From the NCBI RefSeq assembly GCF_000349325.1, contig NC_020504.1, positions 6,792,053-6,856,052 on the forward strand: a stretch of DNA of 64,000 bases, read 5' to 3'. Shown one piece after another: positions 40,356 to 49,128 of this stretch. The notes under the pieces were generated by a model, which searched no databases, had not been told where the DNA came from, and saw only the letters and a program-made list of their open reading frames with translations. Each line of letters opens with the position of its first letter. The first letter of the stretch is position 1. A program made the position numbers and the translations under genes. This DNA is from Streptomyces davaonensis JCM 4913 (GTDB lineage: Bacteria; Actinomycetota; Actinomycetes; Streptomycetales; Streptomycetaceae).

Positions 40356-41645
40356 CTACTTCGTTACAAGACGCCCCAATGGCGCCTGTTGCAACGGCAC
40401 CGGACGGGCCACCACGGGCTCCGGGGGATCCGTGTCCGCGGGCTCCTCGGCGCCGACCGACGAGGCCCCCGCCGATGAAGCCGCACCGTCCCGGACCGGA
40501 TCCCCCGAAGCGTCCTCCCCCTCCCCAGCGGGAGGTCCGGCGGGGGCGAAGGGAGCCATCCGCTGCACACCGCACGGCACCTCACCGGTGGCGTACGGCA
40601 GCAACAGCTCCCCCTCCCGCGTCCACAGCCCGGCGCCCGCCAGCCAGCCCTCGGGCGCCGGAAGATGAAGCATCCGGCGCTCGGTGGGCCGCCACACCCC
40701 GACCCAGCTGCCGAGCACGCCGTCCACCCGGAGTGCCACCCCGCAGCTCTCCGGCGTCAGCACCTGCCCCGGCTGGATCGCGAACGGCGTCACCGTGCAG
40801 TCCGGCACCCGCAGACACTCCGGGAACCTGACCGGCAGCGTGCTGCCCAGCACCCCCCAGCCGAGCCGCGCCCCCTGCCCCGGCTCCGGCGCGTCCGAGC
40901 CGATCAGCAGCAGTCCGCTGTCCGGGTCCGCGAGCAGCAGCCGGTCGTCGCTGTCCGCCGCGATCTGGAGCAGCGGGGAGACCTCGCCGCCGCGCTCCAG
41001 GTCCACCACGACCGTCTTGGTCCGCCCGCCGACCTCCCGGTCCAGCGCCAGCATCCGGCCCGTGCGGTCCAGCCAGACCCCGCCCGAGCAGCGTCCCGGC
41101 AGCTCGGTGACGTGCTCCGGCCCGAAGGAGCCGCCTGCCACCAGCCAGACGGTGCTGGTGTGCCGGCCCACGGCGAGGGCGTATGCCTTCACTCCGCCCG
41201 GCGCCGGGGGCAGCAGCCGCAGCCGGGTGCCGGGTTCCTCGCACTCCACCGCGCCGATCAGCAGCTCGCCGGTGCCGGGCCCGGTTGGGTAGAGCAGCGT
41301 GAAGACATGCCGCCCGTCGGCCTCCCGGCGGATCAGGACCCGCCCGTCGCCCATCGGCTGCACCTCGGTGCCGGGCTCCTCCGGCTGGTTGCCGGGCAGC
41401 GGCACCGCGTACGGCTCGGGCCCGTCCAGCGTCCAGCGCTCCGGGAACCAGCAGTCGCCGGCCGGCGCGAGCCGGGCGGCGTAGGCGCCGTCCGCAGTGA
41501 TGGCGCACTCCGCCCTTGGCGCCTCGGACGCGGCAGCCGGGGAGTCGATGGGTTCCATGGGTTCCAGAGGCTCGCTGGATTCGGTCGACTCGCTGGTTTC
41601 GCTGTTCTCGGTGGATTCGCTGGTTTCGATGGCACAGGCCGTCAT
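40356..41645 (-). CDS. Hypothetical beta-propeller-like protein
   Basis: 429 residues. A Ser/Glu/Thr repeat N terminus (ETSESTENSETSESTESSEP) is followed by a long region of about 350 residues rich in short strands with Asp/Gly turns (VWLDRTGRMLALDREVGGRT, RLLLADPDSGLLLIGSD, VGVWRPTERRMLHL), the look of a beta-propeller. A Pro/Ala-rich tail ends the protein. Catalytic residues are not evident. The ATG at 41645 is supported by GGAGGTG upstream. Function unknown; conserved in streptomycetes as far as I recall. Confidence 0.65.
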   Translation of the reverse strand: MTACAIETSESTENSETSESTESSEPLEPMEPIDSPAAASEAPRAECAITADGAYAARLAPAGDCWFPERWTLDGPEPYAVPLPGNQPEEPGTEVQPMGDGRVLIRREADGRHVFTLLYPTGPGTGELLIGAVECEEPGTRLRLLPPAPGGVKAYALAVGRHTSTVWLVAGGSFGPEHVTELPGRCSGGVWLDRTGRMLALDREVGGRTKTVVVDLERGGEVSPLLQIAADSDDRLLLADPDSGLLLIGSDAPEPGQGARLGWGVLGSTLPVRFPECLRVPDCTVTPFAIQPGQVLTPESCGVALRVDGVLGSWVGVWRPTERRMLHLPAPEGWLAGAGLWTREGELLLPYATGEVPCGVQRMAPFAPAGPPAGEGEDASGDPVRDGAASSAGASSVGAEEPADTDPPEPVVARPVPLQQAPLGRLVTK

Positions 41646-41842
41646 CGTCCGGTCACCTCCGGCGACGAAGCTAGTTTTCGCACGCACAGACGTGGGACCA
41701 GCAGGCTTCCGCTTCACACAAAGGGGTGGCACAGGAACGATTCGCCTGAGGAAACAGGGACAAATGTGCTGCGCGGGGGCCGAGCGGTCCATAGGCCCCC
41801 GCGACGGTTCTACGGCCCAGGCCAGCCAGGTAGCCTTTCCTC

Positions 41843-42682
41843 GTGCCCCGTCTGTCTGAAGTCATCGCCGCGCTGGAGAACCTGTGGCCCGCCGAGCGGG
41901 CCGAGTCCTGGGACGCGGTCGGCACCGTCGTGGGTGACCCCGACCAGGAGGTCACCCGGGTCCTGTTCGCCGTCGACCCGGTCCAGGAGATCGTGGACGA
42001 GGCGCTGAAGCTGGACGCCGACCTGCTGGTCACCCACCACCCGCTCTATCTCCGCGGTACGACGACGGTGGCGGCCTCGCACTTCAAGGGCCGGGTCGTG
42101 CACACGCTGATCAAGAACGACATCGCGCTGCACGTGGCCCACACCAACGCCGACACGGCCGACCCGGGTGTCTCGGACGCCCTCGCCGGCGCCCTGGACC
42201 TGCGGGTCGTACGGCCGCTGGTGCCGGACCCGACCGACCCCTCCGGCCGCCGCGGCCTCGGCCGCGTCTGCGAGCTGGACCACCCGACGACCGTCCGCGA
42301 GCTCGCCGCACGCGCCGCCGCCCGACTGCCCGCCACCGCGCAGGGCATCCGCGTCGCCGGTGACCCGGAGGCGACCGTCCGCACGATCGCGGTGAGCGGC
42401 GGCTCCGGCGACAGCCTCTTCGACGTCGTACGCGCATCAGGCGTCGACGCCTTCCTCACCGCGGACCTGCGTCACCACCCGGCGTCCGAAGCCGTCGCCC
42501 AAAGCCCCCTCGCGCTGCTCGACGCGGCGCACTGGGCCACCGAGTGGCCCTGGTGCGAGCTGGCCGCAGCCCAGCTCGACGAGATCTCCGACCGCCATGG
42601 CTGGGACCTTCGCGTCCACGTCTCGAAGACGGTCACCGACCCCTGGACCAGTCACTCCCCTTCACCTGGAGCCCCCAACTGA
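41843..42682 (+). CDS. Nif3-like dinuclear metal-centre protein
   Basis: 279 residues, Nif3/YbgI family. Metal ligands: LLVTHHPLYLRG and ALHVAHTNADTADPG, and a C-terminal AVSGGSGDSLFDVV with LTADLRHHPASE. The family forms a hexameric ring with two metals per subunit; its activity remains loosely defined (GTP cyclohydrolase-like). GTG start. The gene ends within bases of the zinc-ribbon gene that follows, as is common in actinobacteria. Confidence 0.88.
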   Translation: MPRLSEVIAALENLWPAERAESWDAVGTVVGDPDQEVTRVLFAVDPVQEIVDEALKLDADLLVTHHPLYLRGTTTVAASHFKGRVVHTLIKNDIALHVAHTNADTADPGVSDALAGALDLRVVRPLVPDPTDPSGRRGLGRVCELDHPTTVRELAARAAARLPATAQGIRVAGDPEATVRTIAVSGGSGDSLFDVVRASGVDAFLTADLRHHPASEAVAQSPLALLDAAHWATEWPWCELAAAQLDEISDRHGWDLRVHVSKTVTDPWTSHSPSPGAPN

Positions 42683-43422
42683 ACGCCGCGCCCGCCGACC
42701 AGATCCGCCTTCTCGACGTCCAGGACCTCGACGTCCGCCTCCAGCAGCTCGCCCACAAGCGCCGGTCGCTGCCCGAGCACGCCGAGATCGAGTCGCTGAC
42801 CAAGGACCTCACCCAGCTGCGCGACCTGCTGGTGGCCGCGCAGACCGAGGAGAGCGACACCGCCCGCGAGCAGACCAAGGCCGAGCAGGACGTCGACCAG
42901 GTGCGCCAGCGCGCGGCCCGCGACCAGCAGCGCCTGGACTCGGGCGCGATCACGTCCCCCAAGGACCTGGAGAACCTCCAGCGCGAGATCGCCTCGCTCG
43001 CCAAGCGGCAGGGCGACCTGGAGGACGTGGTCCTGGAGGTCATGGAGCGCCGGGAGTCCGCGCAGGAGCGGGTCGCCGAGCTGACCGAGCGGGTCGGCTC
43101 CGTGCAGTCGAAGATCGACGACGCGAGCGGGCGCCGGGACGCGGCGTACGAGTCGCTGGACGCCGAGGCGGCGACGGTGACGAAGGAGCGCGAGGTCGTC
43201 GCCGGGGCCGTACCCGCCGACCTCCTCAAGCTCTACGACAAGCTGCGCGAGCAGCAGGGCGGCATCGGCGCGGCCAAGCTGTACCAGCGCACCTGCCAGG
43301 GCTGCCGCCAGGAGCTGTCCATCACCGACATCAACGACATCCGCGCGGCGGCGCCGGACACGGTGGTGCGCTGCGAGAACTGCCGGCGCATTCTGGTGCG
43401 TACGTCGGAGTCGGGTCTGTAG
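42679..43422 (+). CDS. Coiled-coil protein with C-terminal zinc ribbon (C4-type); CTG start likely
   Basis: 247 residues. A long coiled coil fills residues 20-170 (QLRDLLVAAQTEESDTAREQ, then EQTKAEQDVDQVRQ and repeated Glu/Arg heptads). The C-terminal zinc ribbon has ligands CQGCRQEL and CENCRRIL. The family is small and may serve RNA or ribosome-linked roles. The start is odd: no ATG/GTG/TTG lies near the beginning of the conserved region. A CTG at 42679, overlapping the Nif3 stop (CTGA) and with GGAG seven bases upstream, is the best start. Upstream starts would overlap Nif3 by over 100 bp. Confidence 0.8.
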   Translation: MNAAPADQIRLLDVQDLDVRLQQLAHKRRSLPEHAEIESLTKDLTQLRDLLVAAQTEESDTAREQTKAEQDVDQVRQRAARDQQRLDSGAITSPKDLENLQREIASLAKRQGDLEDVVLEVMERRESAQERVAELTERVGSVQSKIDDASGRRDAAYESLDAEAATVTKEREVVAGAVPADLLKLYDKLREQQGGIGAAKLYQRTCQGCRQELSITDINDIRAAAPDTVVRCENCRRILVRTSESGL

Positions 43423-43455
43423 GCCGGTCCCTTCGGTCCATAAGGAGCTTTGGGC

Positions 43456-44646
43456 GTGCGGGAGTTCATCGTCGAGGCGGACGGCGGGTCACGGGGCAAC
43501 CCCGGGCCCGCGGGCTACGGCGCGGTGGTCAGTGACGCGGCGACGGGCGAGACGCTGGCCGAACGGTCGGAGTTCCTCGGCGTGGTCACGAACAACGTCG
43601 CCGAGTACCGCGGCCTGCTGGCGGGCCTGCGAGCCGCCCTCGACCTGGACCCGACCGCGTCCGTGCACGTTCGGATGGACTCCAAGCTCGTAGTCGAGCA
43701 GATGTCGGGCCGCTGGAAGATCAAGCACCCCGACATGAAGCCCCTGGCCATGGAGGCGTCCCGAGTGTTCCCACCGGAGCGGGTGACGTACGAGTGGATC
43801 CCCCGCGAGCAGAACAAGCACGCGGACCGGTTGGCGAACGAGGCGATGGATGCGGGGACTTCGGGGGCGCCGTCGGCTTCTGCGGCCGCGGCTGATTCCC
43901 GGGCTCGCTCTTCGCGCGCCGCCGCGCAGTCCGAGGCCGTGGGCGGCGGAGCCGCCACGGCCGATGCCGACGTCCGGGCCGCCAAGGTCGTAGCCACTCC
44001 CGGCTGGGCGCCCGCCGACATGGGCGCGCCCGCGACCTTCGTCCTGCTGCGGCACGGCGAGACCGCGCTGACTCCGCAGAAGCGGTTCTCGGGCAGTGGC
44101 GGCAGTGACCCCGTGCTGTCGGAGATCGGGCGGGACCAGGCCGAGCGGGTAGGGGCGGCTCTGGCGCGGCGCGGGACGGTCCAGGCCATCGTGGCGTCAC
44201 CGCTCGCCCGTACCCGGGAGACCGCCGCCGCCGTCGCCCGGCGCCTCGGACTCGAGGTGACCGTCGAAGAGGGCCTGCGCGAGACCGACTTCGGCGCCTG
44301 GGAGGGCCTCACCTTCGGCGAGGTCCGCGAGCGCTACCCCGACGACCTGAACGCCTGGCTCGCCGACCCCGGGGCCCGCCCCACCGGCGACGGCGAGAGC
44401 TTCACCGAGACCGCCACCCGTATCGAGGCCACCCGCGACAAGCTCGTCGCCGCCTACGCAGGCCGCACGGTCCTCCTGGTCAGCCACGTCACGCCGATCA
44501 AGACCTTCATCCGGCTCGCCCTCGGCGCCCCGCCCGAGTCCCTGTTCCGCATGGAACTCTCGGCGGCCTCCCTGTCGGCGGTGGCGTACTACGCCGACGG
44601 CAACGCGAGCGTACGGCTCTTCAACGACACGTCCCACCTGCGCTGA
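43456..44646 (+). CDS. Bifunctional RNase H / CobC-like phosphatase fusion
   Basis: 396 residues. The N-terminal RNase H1 domain has acidic catalytic residues in VEADGGSRGNPG, the Glu in NNVAEYRGLL, the Asp in VRMDSKL, and REQNKHADRLANEAM. A poorly conserved Ala/Ser linker (about 135-185) leads to a histidine-phosphatase domain starting LLRHGETALTPQKRFSGSG, with the second His in LVSHVTPIK. In actinobacteria this fusion supplies alpha-ribazole phosphatase for cobalamin assembly as well as RNase H. GTG at 43456 with AAGGAG spacing of eight. The end overlaps the aldolase gene by 26 bp tail-to-tail. Confidence 0.93.
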   Translation: MREFIVEADGGSRGNPGPAGYGAVVSDAATGETLAERSEFLGVVTNNVAEYRGLLAGLRAALDLDPTASVHVRMDSKLVVEQMSGRWKIKHPDMKPLAMEASRVFPPERVTYEWIPREQNKHADRLANEAMDAGTSGAPSASAAAADSRARSSRAAAQSEAVGGGAATADADVRAAKVVATPGWAPADMGAPATFVLLRHGETALTPQKRFSGSGGSDPVLSEIGRDQAERVGAALARRGTVQAIVASPLARTRETAAAVARRLGLEVTVEEGLRETDFGAWEGLTFGEVRERYPDDLNAWLADPGARPTGDGESFTETATRIEATRDKLVAAYAGRTVLLVSHVTPIKTFIRLALGAPPESLFRMELSAASLSAVAYYADGNASVRLFNDTSHLR

Positions 44647-45253
44647 GCCCCGCCGCCGCCCGCGCCAGCGACTCGATCCGCGCCCAGTCCCGCGCGGCGA
44701 CCGCCTCCGCGGGAAGCATCCAACTCCCGCCCACACAACCCACGTTGGGCAGCTCCAGATACTCCGGCGCAGAGTCGGGCCCGATCCCCCCGGTAGGACA
44801 GAACCGAGCCTGCGGCAACGGCCCCGACAGGGACTTCAGATACGCCGTACCGCCGGCGGCCTGAGCCGGAAAGAACTTCATCTCCCGCACTCCCCGCTCC
44901 AACAGCGCCACGACCTCCGAAGTCGTCGAGACCCCCGGCAGAAACGGCACCCCGGACCCCCGCATGGCCTCCAGCAGTACGTCGGTCCACCCCGGACTGA
45001 CAAGAAACCGAGCCCCGGCCTCGACTGCCAACGTCACCTGCTCCGGCGTAATGACGGTCCCCGCCCCGACCACGGCATCCGGCACTTCCCCCGCCACGGC
45101 CCGTATCGCGTCGAGCGCCCCCGGAGTCCTCAGCGTCACCTCGATGGCGGGCAGCCCACCGGCGACCAGCGCCCGAGCGAGCGGCACGGCATCGACCGGA
45201 TCCTCGATCACGACGACGGGCACGACGGGGGCGAGGCCAAGCACGGAGGTCAT
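44621..45253 (-). CDS. eda: KHG/KDPG aldolase
   Basis: 210 residues, class I aldolase. The catalytic Glu is in PAIEVTLRTPGAL and the Schiff-base lysine in EMKFFPAQAAGG, with GAGTVITPEQ, FLVSPGWTD and ARFCPTGGIG. It cleaves 2-keto-3-deoxy-6-phosphogluconate to pyruvate and glyceraldehyde 3-phosphate. ATG at 45253. The 3' ends of this gene and the RNase H gene overlap by 26 bp on opposite strands. A 9-bp inverted repeat lies 37 bp upstream of the start. Confidence 0.9.
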   Translation of the reverse strand: MTSVLGLAPVVPVVVIEDPVDAVPLARALVAGGLPAIEVTLRTPGALDAIRAVAGEVPDAVVGAGTVITPEQVTLAVEAGARFLVSPGWTDVLLEAMRGSGVPFLPGVSTTSEVVALLERGVREMKFFPAQAAGGTAYLKSLSGPLPQARFCPTGGIGPDSAPEYLELPNVGCVGGSWMLPAEAVAARDWARIESLARAAAGLSAGGTCR

Positions 45254-45289
45254 GGCGACATCGTGCCGCCGGTGAGCGCCCTACGCAAA

Positions 45290-45314
45290 GGTCATTGCGC
45301 CCTCTGCAATGACC
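45290..45314. promoter_or_regulatory. Inverted repeat before eda (AsnC/Lrp-like)
   Basis: GGTCATTGC-7-GCAATGACC is perfect. TTGC-N7-GCAA centres are typical for AsnC/Lrp-type operators. It also lies between the yaaA stop and the aldolase gene, so a role as a short terminator for yaaA is possible. Confidence 0.45.
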
Positions 45315-45329
45315 GCTGGCTGCTAACGG

Positions 45330-46115
45330 CTAATGGATCTCGTCCACGAGCACATCCAGCGACCAAGCCGCCGCCCCCGCCTTCTTCGGCGCCTCCGCCT
45401 CCACCACGTACCCGAGATCCCGCAACGCCTCCACCAACTCGGCGGGCCCGGCCGGCCGCACCCCGCCCGCCAGCAGACTCCGTACGATCCGCCCCTTCGT
45501 CGCCTTGTTGAAGTGGCTGACGACCTTCCGGGTCGGCGCGTGCAGCACCCGTACGCTCGCCGTCCGCCCGGCGATCTCACCCTTCGGCTTCCAGGCCGCC
45601 GCGTAAGCCGCAGACCGCAGATCCAGTACCAGCCCCTCCCCGGCGACCTCGGGCAAGGTGGCCGCCATGGCCGTACGCCAATGGGCACCCAGCGCACCGA
45701 GCCCCGGCAGCTTCACCCCCATCGAGCAGCGGTAGGAGGGAATCCTGTCGGTGACCCGGACCGCACCCCACAGCCCCGAGAACACGAGCAGCGAGCGAGC
45801 GGCACGCTTCTTCGCGGCGGCGTCGAGGGAGGCGAGCCCGAGGGAGTCGTAGAGGACACCGGTGTAGATCTCCCCGGCGGGCCGGGCACCGGCAGTGCGA
45901 AGGTCTGCGTTCTTGGCGACCTCACCCCGCAGCCCCTCACTCAGCCCGAGGACCTCCCGCGCCTTCTCCTCGTCCCCGACGCACAGCTCGACGAGCTCGT
46001 CGAGGACGGCCGCACGGGCCTCGGCGAGCCCAGGCAGCGACAGCGACTCCGGCTTCAGCGGGGCGCCACGGCCGGAGGACGCCTTGCCTTCGGAGGGCGG
46101 CAGCAGGACAAGCAC
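45330..46115 (-). CDS. yaaA: YaaA-family peroxide stress protein (DUF328)
   Basis: 261 residues: LVLLPPSEGKASSGRGAPLK at the start, then LYDSLGLASLDAAAKKRAAR, LVFSGLWGAVRVTDRIPSYR, LDLRSAAYAAAWKP and VSHFNKATKGRIVRSLL, all typical of the family. It lowers free iron and protects DNA against hydrogen peroxide in E. coli. The GTG at 46115 has GAAGGAGAT nearby. Divergent from the RNB ribonuclease. Confidence 0.9.
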   Translation of the reverse strand: MLVLLPPSEGKASSGRGAPLKPESLSLPGLAEARAAVLDELVELCVGDEEKAREVLGLSEGLRGEVAKNADLRTAGARPAGEIYTGVLYDSLGLASLDAAAKKRAARSLLVFSGLWGAVRVTDRIPSYRCSMGVKLPGLGALGAHWRTAMAATLPEVAGEGLVLDLRSAAYAAAWKPKGEIAGRTASVRVLHAPTRKVVSHFNKATKGRIVRSLLAGGVRPAGPAELVEALRDLGYVVEAEAPKKAGAAAWSLDVLVDEIH

Positions 46116-46190
46116 GGGTGGATCTCCTTCTGTAGAGCTCGCCACAGCGTACGGCGTGCCACCCGGCAGCCCCCGCCCTACGCTCGCTGT

Positions 46191-47633
46191 ATGCCCCGCC
46201 GCCACATCCGCGTGACAGGCGCCCCCGAAGCCCCCCTCCGGGCCGCGCTGGCAGCGTTGCGCACCGAACTGGACGTATCCGAGACCTTCCCGCCCGAGGT
46301 ACTGGCGGAGGCCGAACGAACGGCAAGGGACCCGTCCCTGCCGGTGGAGGACGCGACGGACGTCCCCCTGTTCACGATCGACCCACCCACGTCGACGGAC
46401 CTGGACCAGGCGATGCACCTGTCCAGGCAGGGCACGGGCTACCGCGTCCGATACGCGATCGCGGACGTGGCCGCCTACGTCGTACCGGGCTCGGCGCTCG
46501 ACACGGAAGCCCACCACAGGGTGCTGACCCTCTACTTCCCGGACACCCGCATCCCCCTCCACCCGCCGCTGCTGAGCGAGGGCGCGGCAAGCCTGCTGCC
46601 GGGCCAGACACGCCCCGCGGTCCTCTGGACCATCGACCTGGACGCGGAGGGCCGCCCACTGGCTGTGGACGTCCGCAGGTCACTGGTCCGCAGCAGGGCG
46701 AAGCTGGACTACGCGGGCGTACAGAAGGAGATCGAGGGAGGAACGGCGGAGGAGCCGCTGGCACTGCTGGCGGAGATCGGCCGGTTGAGGGAGGGCTTGG
46801 AGGTGGACAGGGGAGGGATCTCTTTGAACGTCCCCGAGCAGGAGATCGTAGAAGTGGAAAGGGATGGCTCCTACGAACTGACGTACCGAGCCCCGCTCCC
46901 CGTAGAGGGCTGGAACGCCCAGATCTCCCTCCTCACCGGAATGGCGGCGGCGGACCTGATGCTCGGCTACGGCACGGGAGTGCTCCGCACACTCCCCGCG
47001 GCCCCCGACGGAGCGGTGGGCCGCCTGCGCCGCACCGCGACGGCCCTGCACATCGACTGGCCGCACCACGTCTCGTACGCGGCGCTGGTCCGCTCCCTGA
47101 ACCCGACGATCCCGCACCACGCGGCGTTCTTGCAGGAGTGCACGACGCTGCTGAGGGGAGCGGGCTACACGGTATTCAGGAACGGCGAGCTACCGGCCAT
47201 CACGACCCACTCGGCGGTGGCGGCGCCGTACGCGCACTGCACAGCGCCTCTGCGCCGCCTGGCGGACCGCTATGCGTCGGAACTGTGTGTGGCGGCGGTA
47301 GCGGGCGGTGCCGCACCCGACTGGGTACTGGCGGTCCTGGAGGCACTGCCCTCGGAAATGTCGGACGGCTCCCGACGGGCCGGAACGGTGGAGAGTTCGT
47401 GCGTGGACATCGTCGAAGCGGCGCTGCTGAAGGACCGGGTGGGGGAGGAGTTCGACGGCTGCGTGGTGGACGTGAAGGAGCAGGAACCGAGGGTCGGCAC
47501 GGTGCAGTTGGTGACACCGGCGGTGATCGGCCGGATCGAGTCCGACGGGGAGCTGCCGCTGGGCGAACGCCTGCGGGTACGCCTCACGCAGGCGGACCCT
47601 GGGGCGGCGCGGGTGCTTTTCGCCCCCGCGTGA
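46191..47633 (+). CDS. RNB-domain 3'-5' exoribonuclease
   Basis: 480 residues. The RNB catalytic core is TIDPPTSTDLDQAMHLSRQG with the aspartates that bind metal, then YAIADVAAYV, LYFPDTRIPLHPPLLSEGAA, and NAQISLLTGMAAADLMLG. The C-terminal half has PYAHCTAPLRRLADRYASEL. It is shorter than RNase R and has no obvious cold-shock domains, so it belongs to the small RNB group of actinobacteria. ATG at 46191. The last 50 bp overlap the MerR gene on the other strand. Confidence 0.9.
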   Translation: MPRRHIRVTGAPEAPLRAALAALRTELDVSETFPPEVLAEAERTARDPSLPVEDATDVPLFTIDPPTSTDLDQAMHLSRQGTGYRVRYAIADVAAYVVPGSALDTEAHHRVLTLYFPDTRIPLHPPLLSEGAASLLPGQTRPAVLWTIDLDAEGRPLAVDVRRSLVRSRAKLDYAGVQKEIEGGTAEEPLALLAEIGRLREGLEVDRGGISLNVPEQEIVEVERDGSYELTYRAPLPVEGWNAQISLLTGMAAADLMLGYGTGVLRTLPAAPDGAVGRLRRTATALHIDWPHHVSYAALVRSLNPTIPHHAAFLQECTTLLRGAGYTVFRNGELPAITTHSAVAAPYAHCTAPLRRLADRYASELCVAAVAGGAAPDWVLAVLEALPSEMSDGSRRAGTVESSCVDIVEAALLKDRVGEEFDGCVVDVKEQEPRVGTVQLVTPAVIGRIESDGELPLGERLRVRLTQADPGAARVLFAPA

Positions 47634-48363
47634 CGAGTTGCTGGATGGTGCGCCGTATGACTTCCGCTTGGGCCGGGGCGAAGTCGGCGTAGAGGGCGCG
47701 GAGGAAGCTGCTGTCGTGGTCGACGGCGGCACTGGGCAGCAGCTCGTCGGGCAGACAGTCGACGAGGGCGCGGGCGGCCTGGTCCACGCGGGGGTCGTCG
47801 GGATGGGCGTCGACGAGGTCGTCGAGGAGGGCGTAGGCGGCGCGGGCGCGCTCGACGCCGTCGGCAGTGGCAAGGCTGTCGCCGAGCAGGGAGGTCAGCC
47901 GGGCCCGGTCTTCTGGCTTGGCGGTGCTCTCGATGAGAGCGAGGATTTCCCGGTCCTTGGCGGCCATGGGGGAGTCGGAGAGATGGGCGGTACGCCGAAA
48001 CAGCGAGGCGAGCTCGTCGGAGACGGGACCCTCGGGGGTGACCCCGTCCTCGATCAGCGCCCGCAGCCGCTGCCGCCGCTCCCGAATGGCGACCTCTTGC
48101 CGAGCAAGATCCTCATCAAGCTCGGCGAGCACCTCGGTGAGCTCCTTCCCGACATCATCGGCAAGCACGTCCCGCACCTCACCGAGCCCGAGCCCCAACT
48201 CGGTGAGCCGCCGAATCCGAGCGAGCATGACGGCGTGCCGCAAGGTGTAGTTGCGGTACCCATTGCTGAGCCGCTCCGGCTCGGGCAAGAGCCCGAGGTG
48301 GTGATAGTGGCGGACGGTGCGGGTGGTGACACCTACGGCGTCGGCCAGCTCTCCGATACGCAT
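47584..48363 (-). CDS. MerR-family transcriptional regulator
   Basis: 259 residues. N-terminal MerR winged helix: MRIGELADAVGVTTRTVRHY, YHHLGLLPEPERLSNGYRNY and the dimerisation helix from DDVGKELTEVLAELDEDLAR. The C-terminal 160 residues form a helical ligand domain (TipAS-like in size but without recognised motifs). Its own upstream region has a MerR-type promoter with a 19-base spacer and no room for a leader, suggesting leaderless, autoregulated mRNA. Overlaps the RNB gene by 50 bp at the 3' ends. Confidence 0.88.
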   Translation of the reverse strand: MRIGELADAVGVTTRTVRHYHHLGLLPEPERLSNGYRNYTLRHAVMLARIRRLTELGLGLGEVRDVLADDVGKELTEVLAELDEDLARQEVAIRERRQRLRALIEDGVTPEGPVSDELASLFRRTAHLSDSPMAAKDREILALIESTAKPEDRARLTSLLGDSLATADGVERARAAYALLDDLVDAHPDDPRVDQAARALVDCLPDELLPSAAVDHDSSFLRALYADFAPAQAEVIRRTIQQLVTRGRKAPAPPQGPPA

Positions 48364-48369
48364 ACGACC

Positions 48370-48401
48370 AGTAGAAACCTTGACGCGGCGGCAGGGTCAA
48401 G
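48370..48401 (-). promoter_or_regulatory. MerR-type promoter and operator of the merR gene
   Basis: On the minus strand: TTGACC (48400-48395), 19-base spacer, TCTACT (48375-48370). A CTTGAC/GTCAAG dyad at 48379-48401 covers the -35 and the spacer. Long 19-base spacers untwisted by MerR proteins are a family hallmark. The ATG at 48363 is seven bases past the -10, so the transcript would begin at or near the start codon. Confidence 0.55.
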
Positions 48402-48522
48402 CGGGCTGTGTCCTGACGGTGACCGTGATCGTGTGCCACGATCGAGGGAACGGTTCCCGATCTCACGTACAGGTGATCAGCCGATGTCCGAGTCTGGCGA
48501 GCGACCGAAGGAGGGGCGTGAC

Positions 48523-49101
48523 ATGACTGCCATGACCCATGCGCCGCTCACGCAGGAAGAAGTCCTGCTGGAGGGCTTTCTCGCCCTGGACACCCCGGAG
48601 GGCTTCCGGGCGGAGCTGATCGAGGGGGAGATCGTAGTGACACCGCCGCCGGACGGGGATCACGAGAAGTACATCAGTCGGATCGTAAGGCAAGTGATCA
48701 AGCTGTCCCGAACCGAGATGGATCTCTCTGGGAACAAGGGGCTGAGACTGGAAAGTGGGGAAGTCGGCCCGAAGAACCACGTGATCCCTGACGCCACGTT
48801 CGCGCCCGTCGATCTGGACGCGTTCGGCGGCGCCGGCTCCTGGATGCCCTGCAATGGCGTCGCCATGGTTCTGGAGGTGACGTCCACCAAGCCAATGGCC
48901 GACAAAGAAGCCAAGCGTCGTTGCTACGCCCGCGGCAGCATCCCCCTCTACTTGCTCGTCGACCGTGACTCAACGTCGGTCACGCTCTTCAGCGACCCGG
49001 AGAAGGGCGACTACCGGGAGCACTGCACCCGCCCGTTCGGTAAGCCCCTTCCTCTCCCCGCTCCCTTCGACTTCGACCTGGAGACGACAGACCTCCTCTG
49101 A
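48523..49101 (+). CDS. Uma2-family (DUF820) putative endonuclease
   Basis: 192 residues. PD-(D/E)XK-like core: FRAELIEGEIVVTPPPDGDH (Glu), then HVIPDATFAPVDLDAF (Asp in VIPDA) and GVAMVLEVTSTKPMADKEAK (Glu-x-Thr/Ser), then RCYARGSIPLYLLVD. Streptomyces genomes hold many copies. The family's physiological role is unclear and several are proposed as transposition-related or restriction-like nucleases. GAAGGAGGGG precedes the ATG. Last protein gene before rnpB. Confidence 0.85.
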   Translation: MTAMTHAPLTQEEVLLEGFLALDTPEGFRAELIEGEIVVTPPPDGDHEKYISRIVRQVIKLSRTEMDLSGNKGLRLESGEVGPKNHVIPDATFAPVDLDAFGGAGSWMPCNGVAMVLEVTSTKPMADKEAKRRCYARGSIPLYLLVDRDSTSVTLFSDPEKGDYREHCTRPFGKPLPLPAPFDFDLETTDLL

Positions 49102-49128
49102 GCTCCTAGTACCATGGTCGACACGGCA

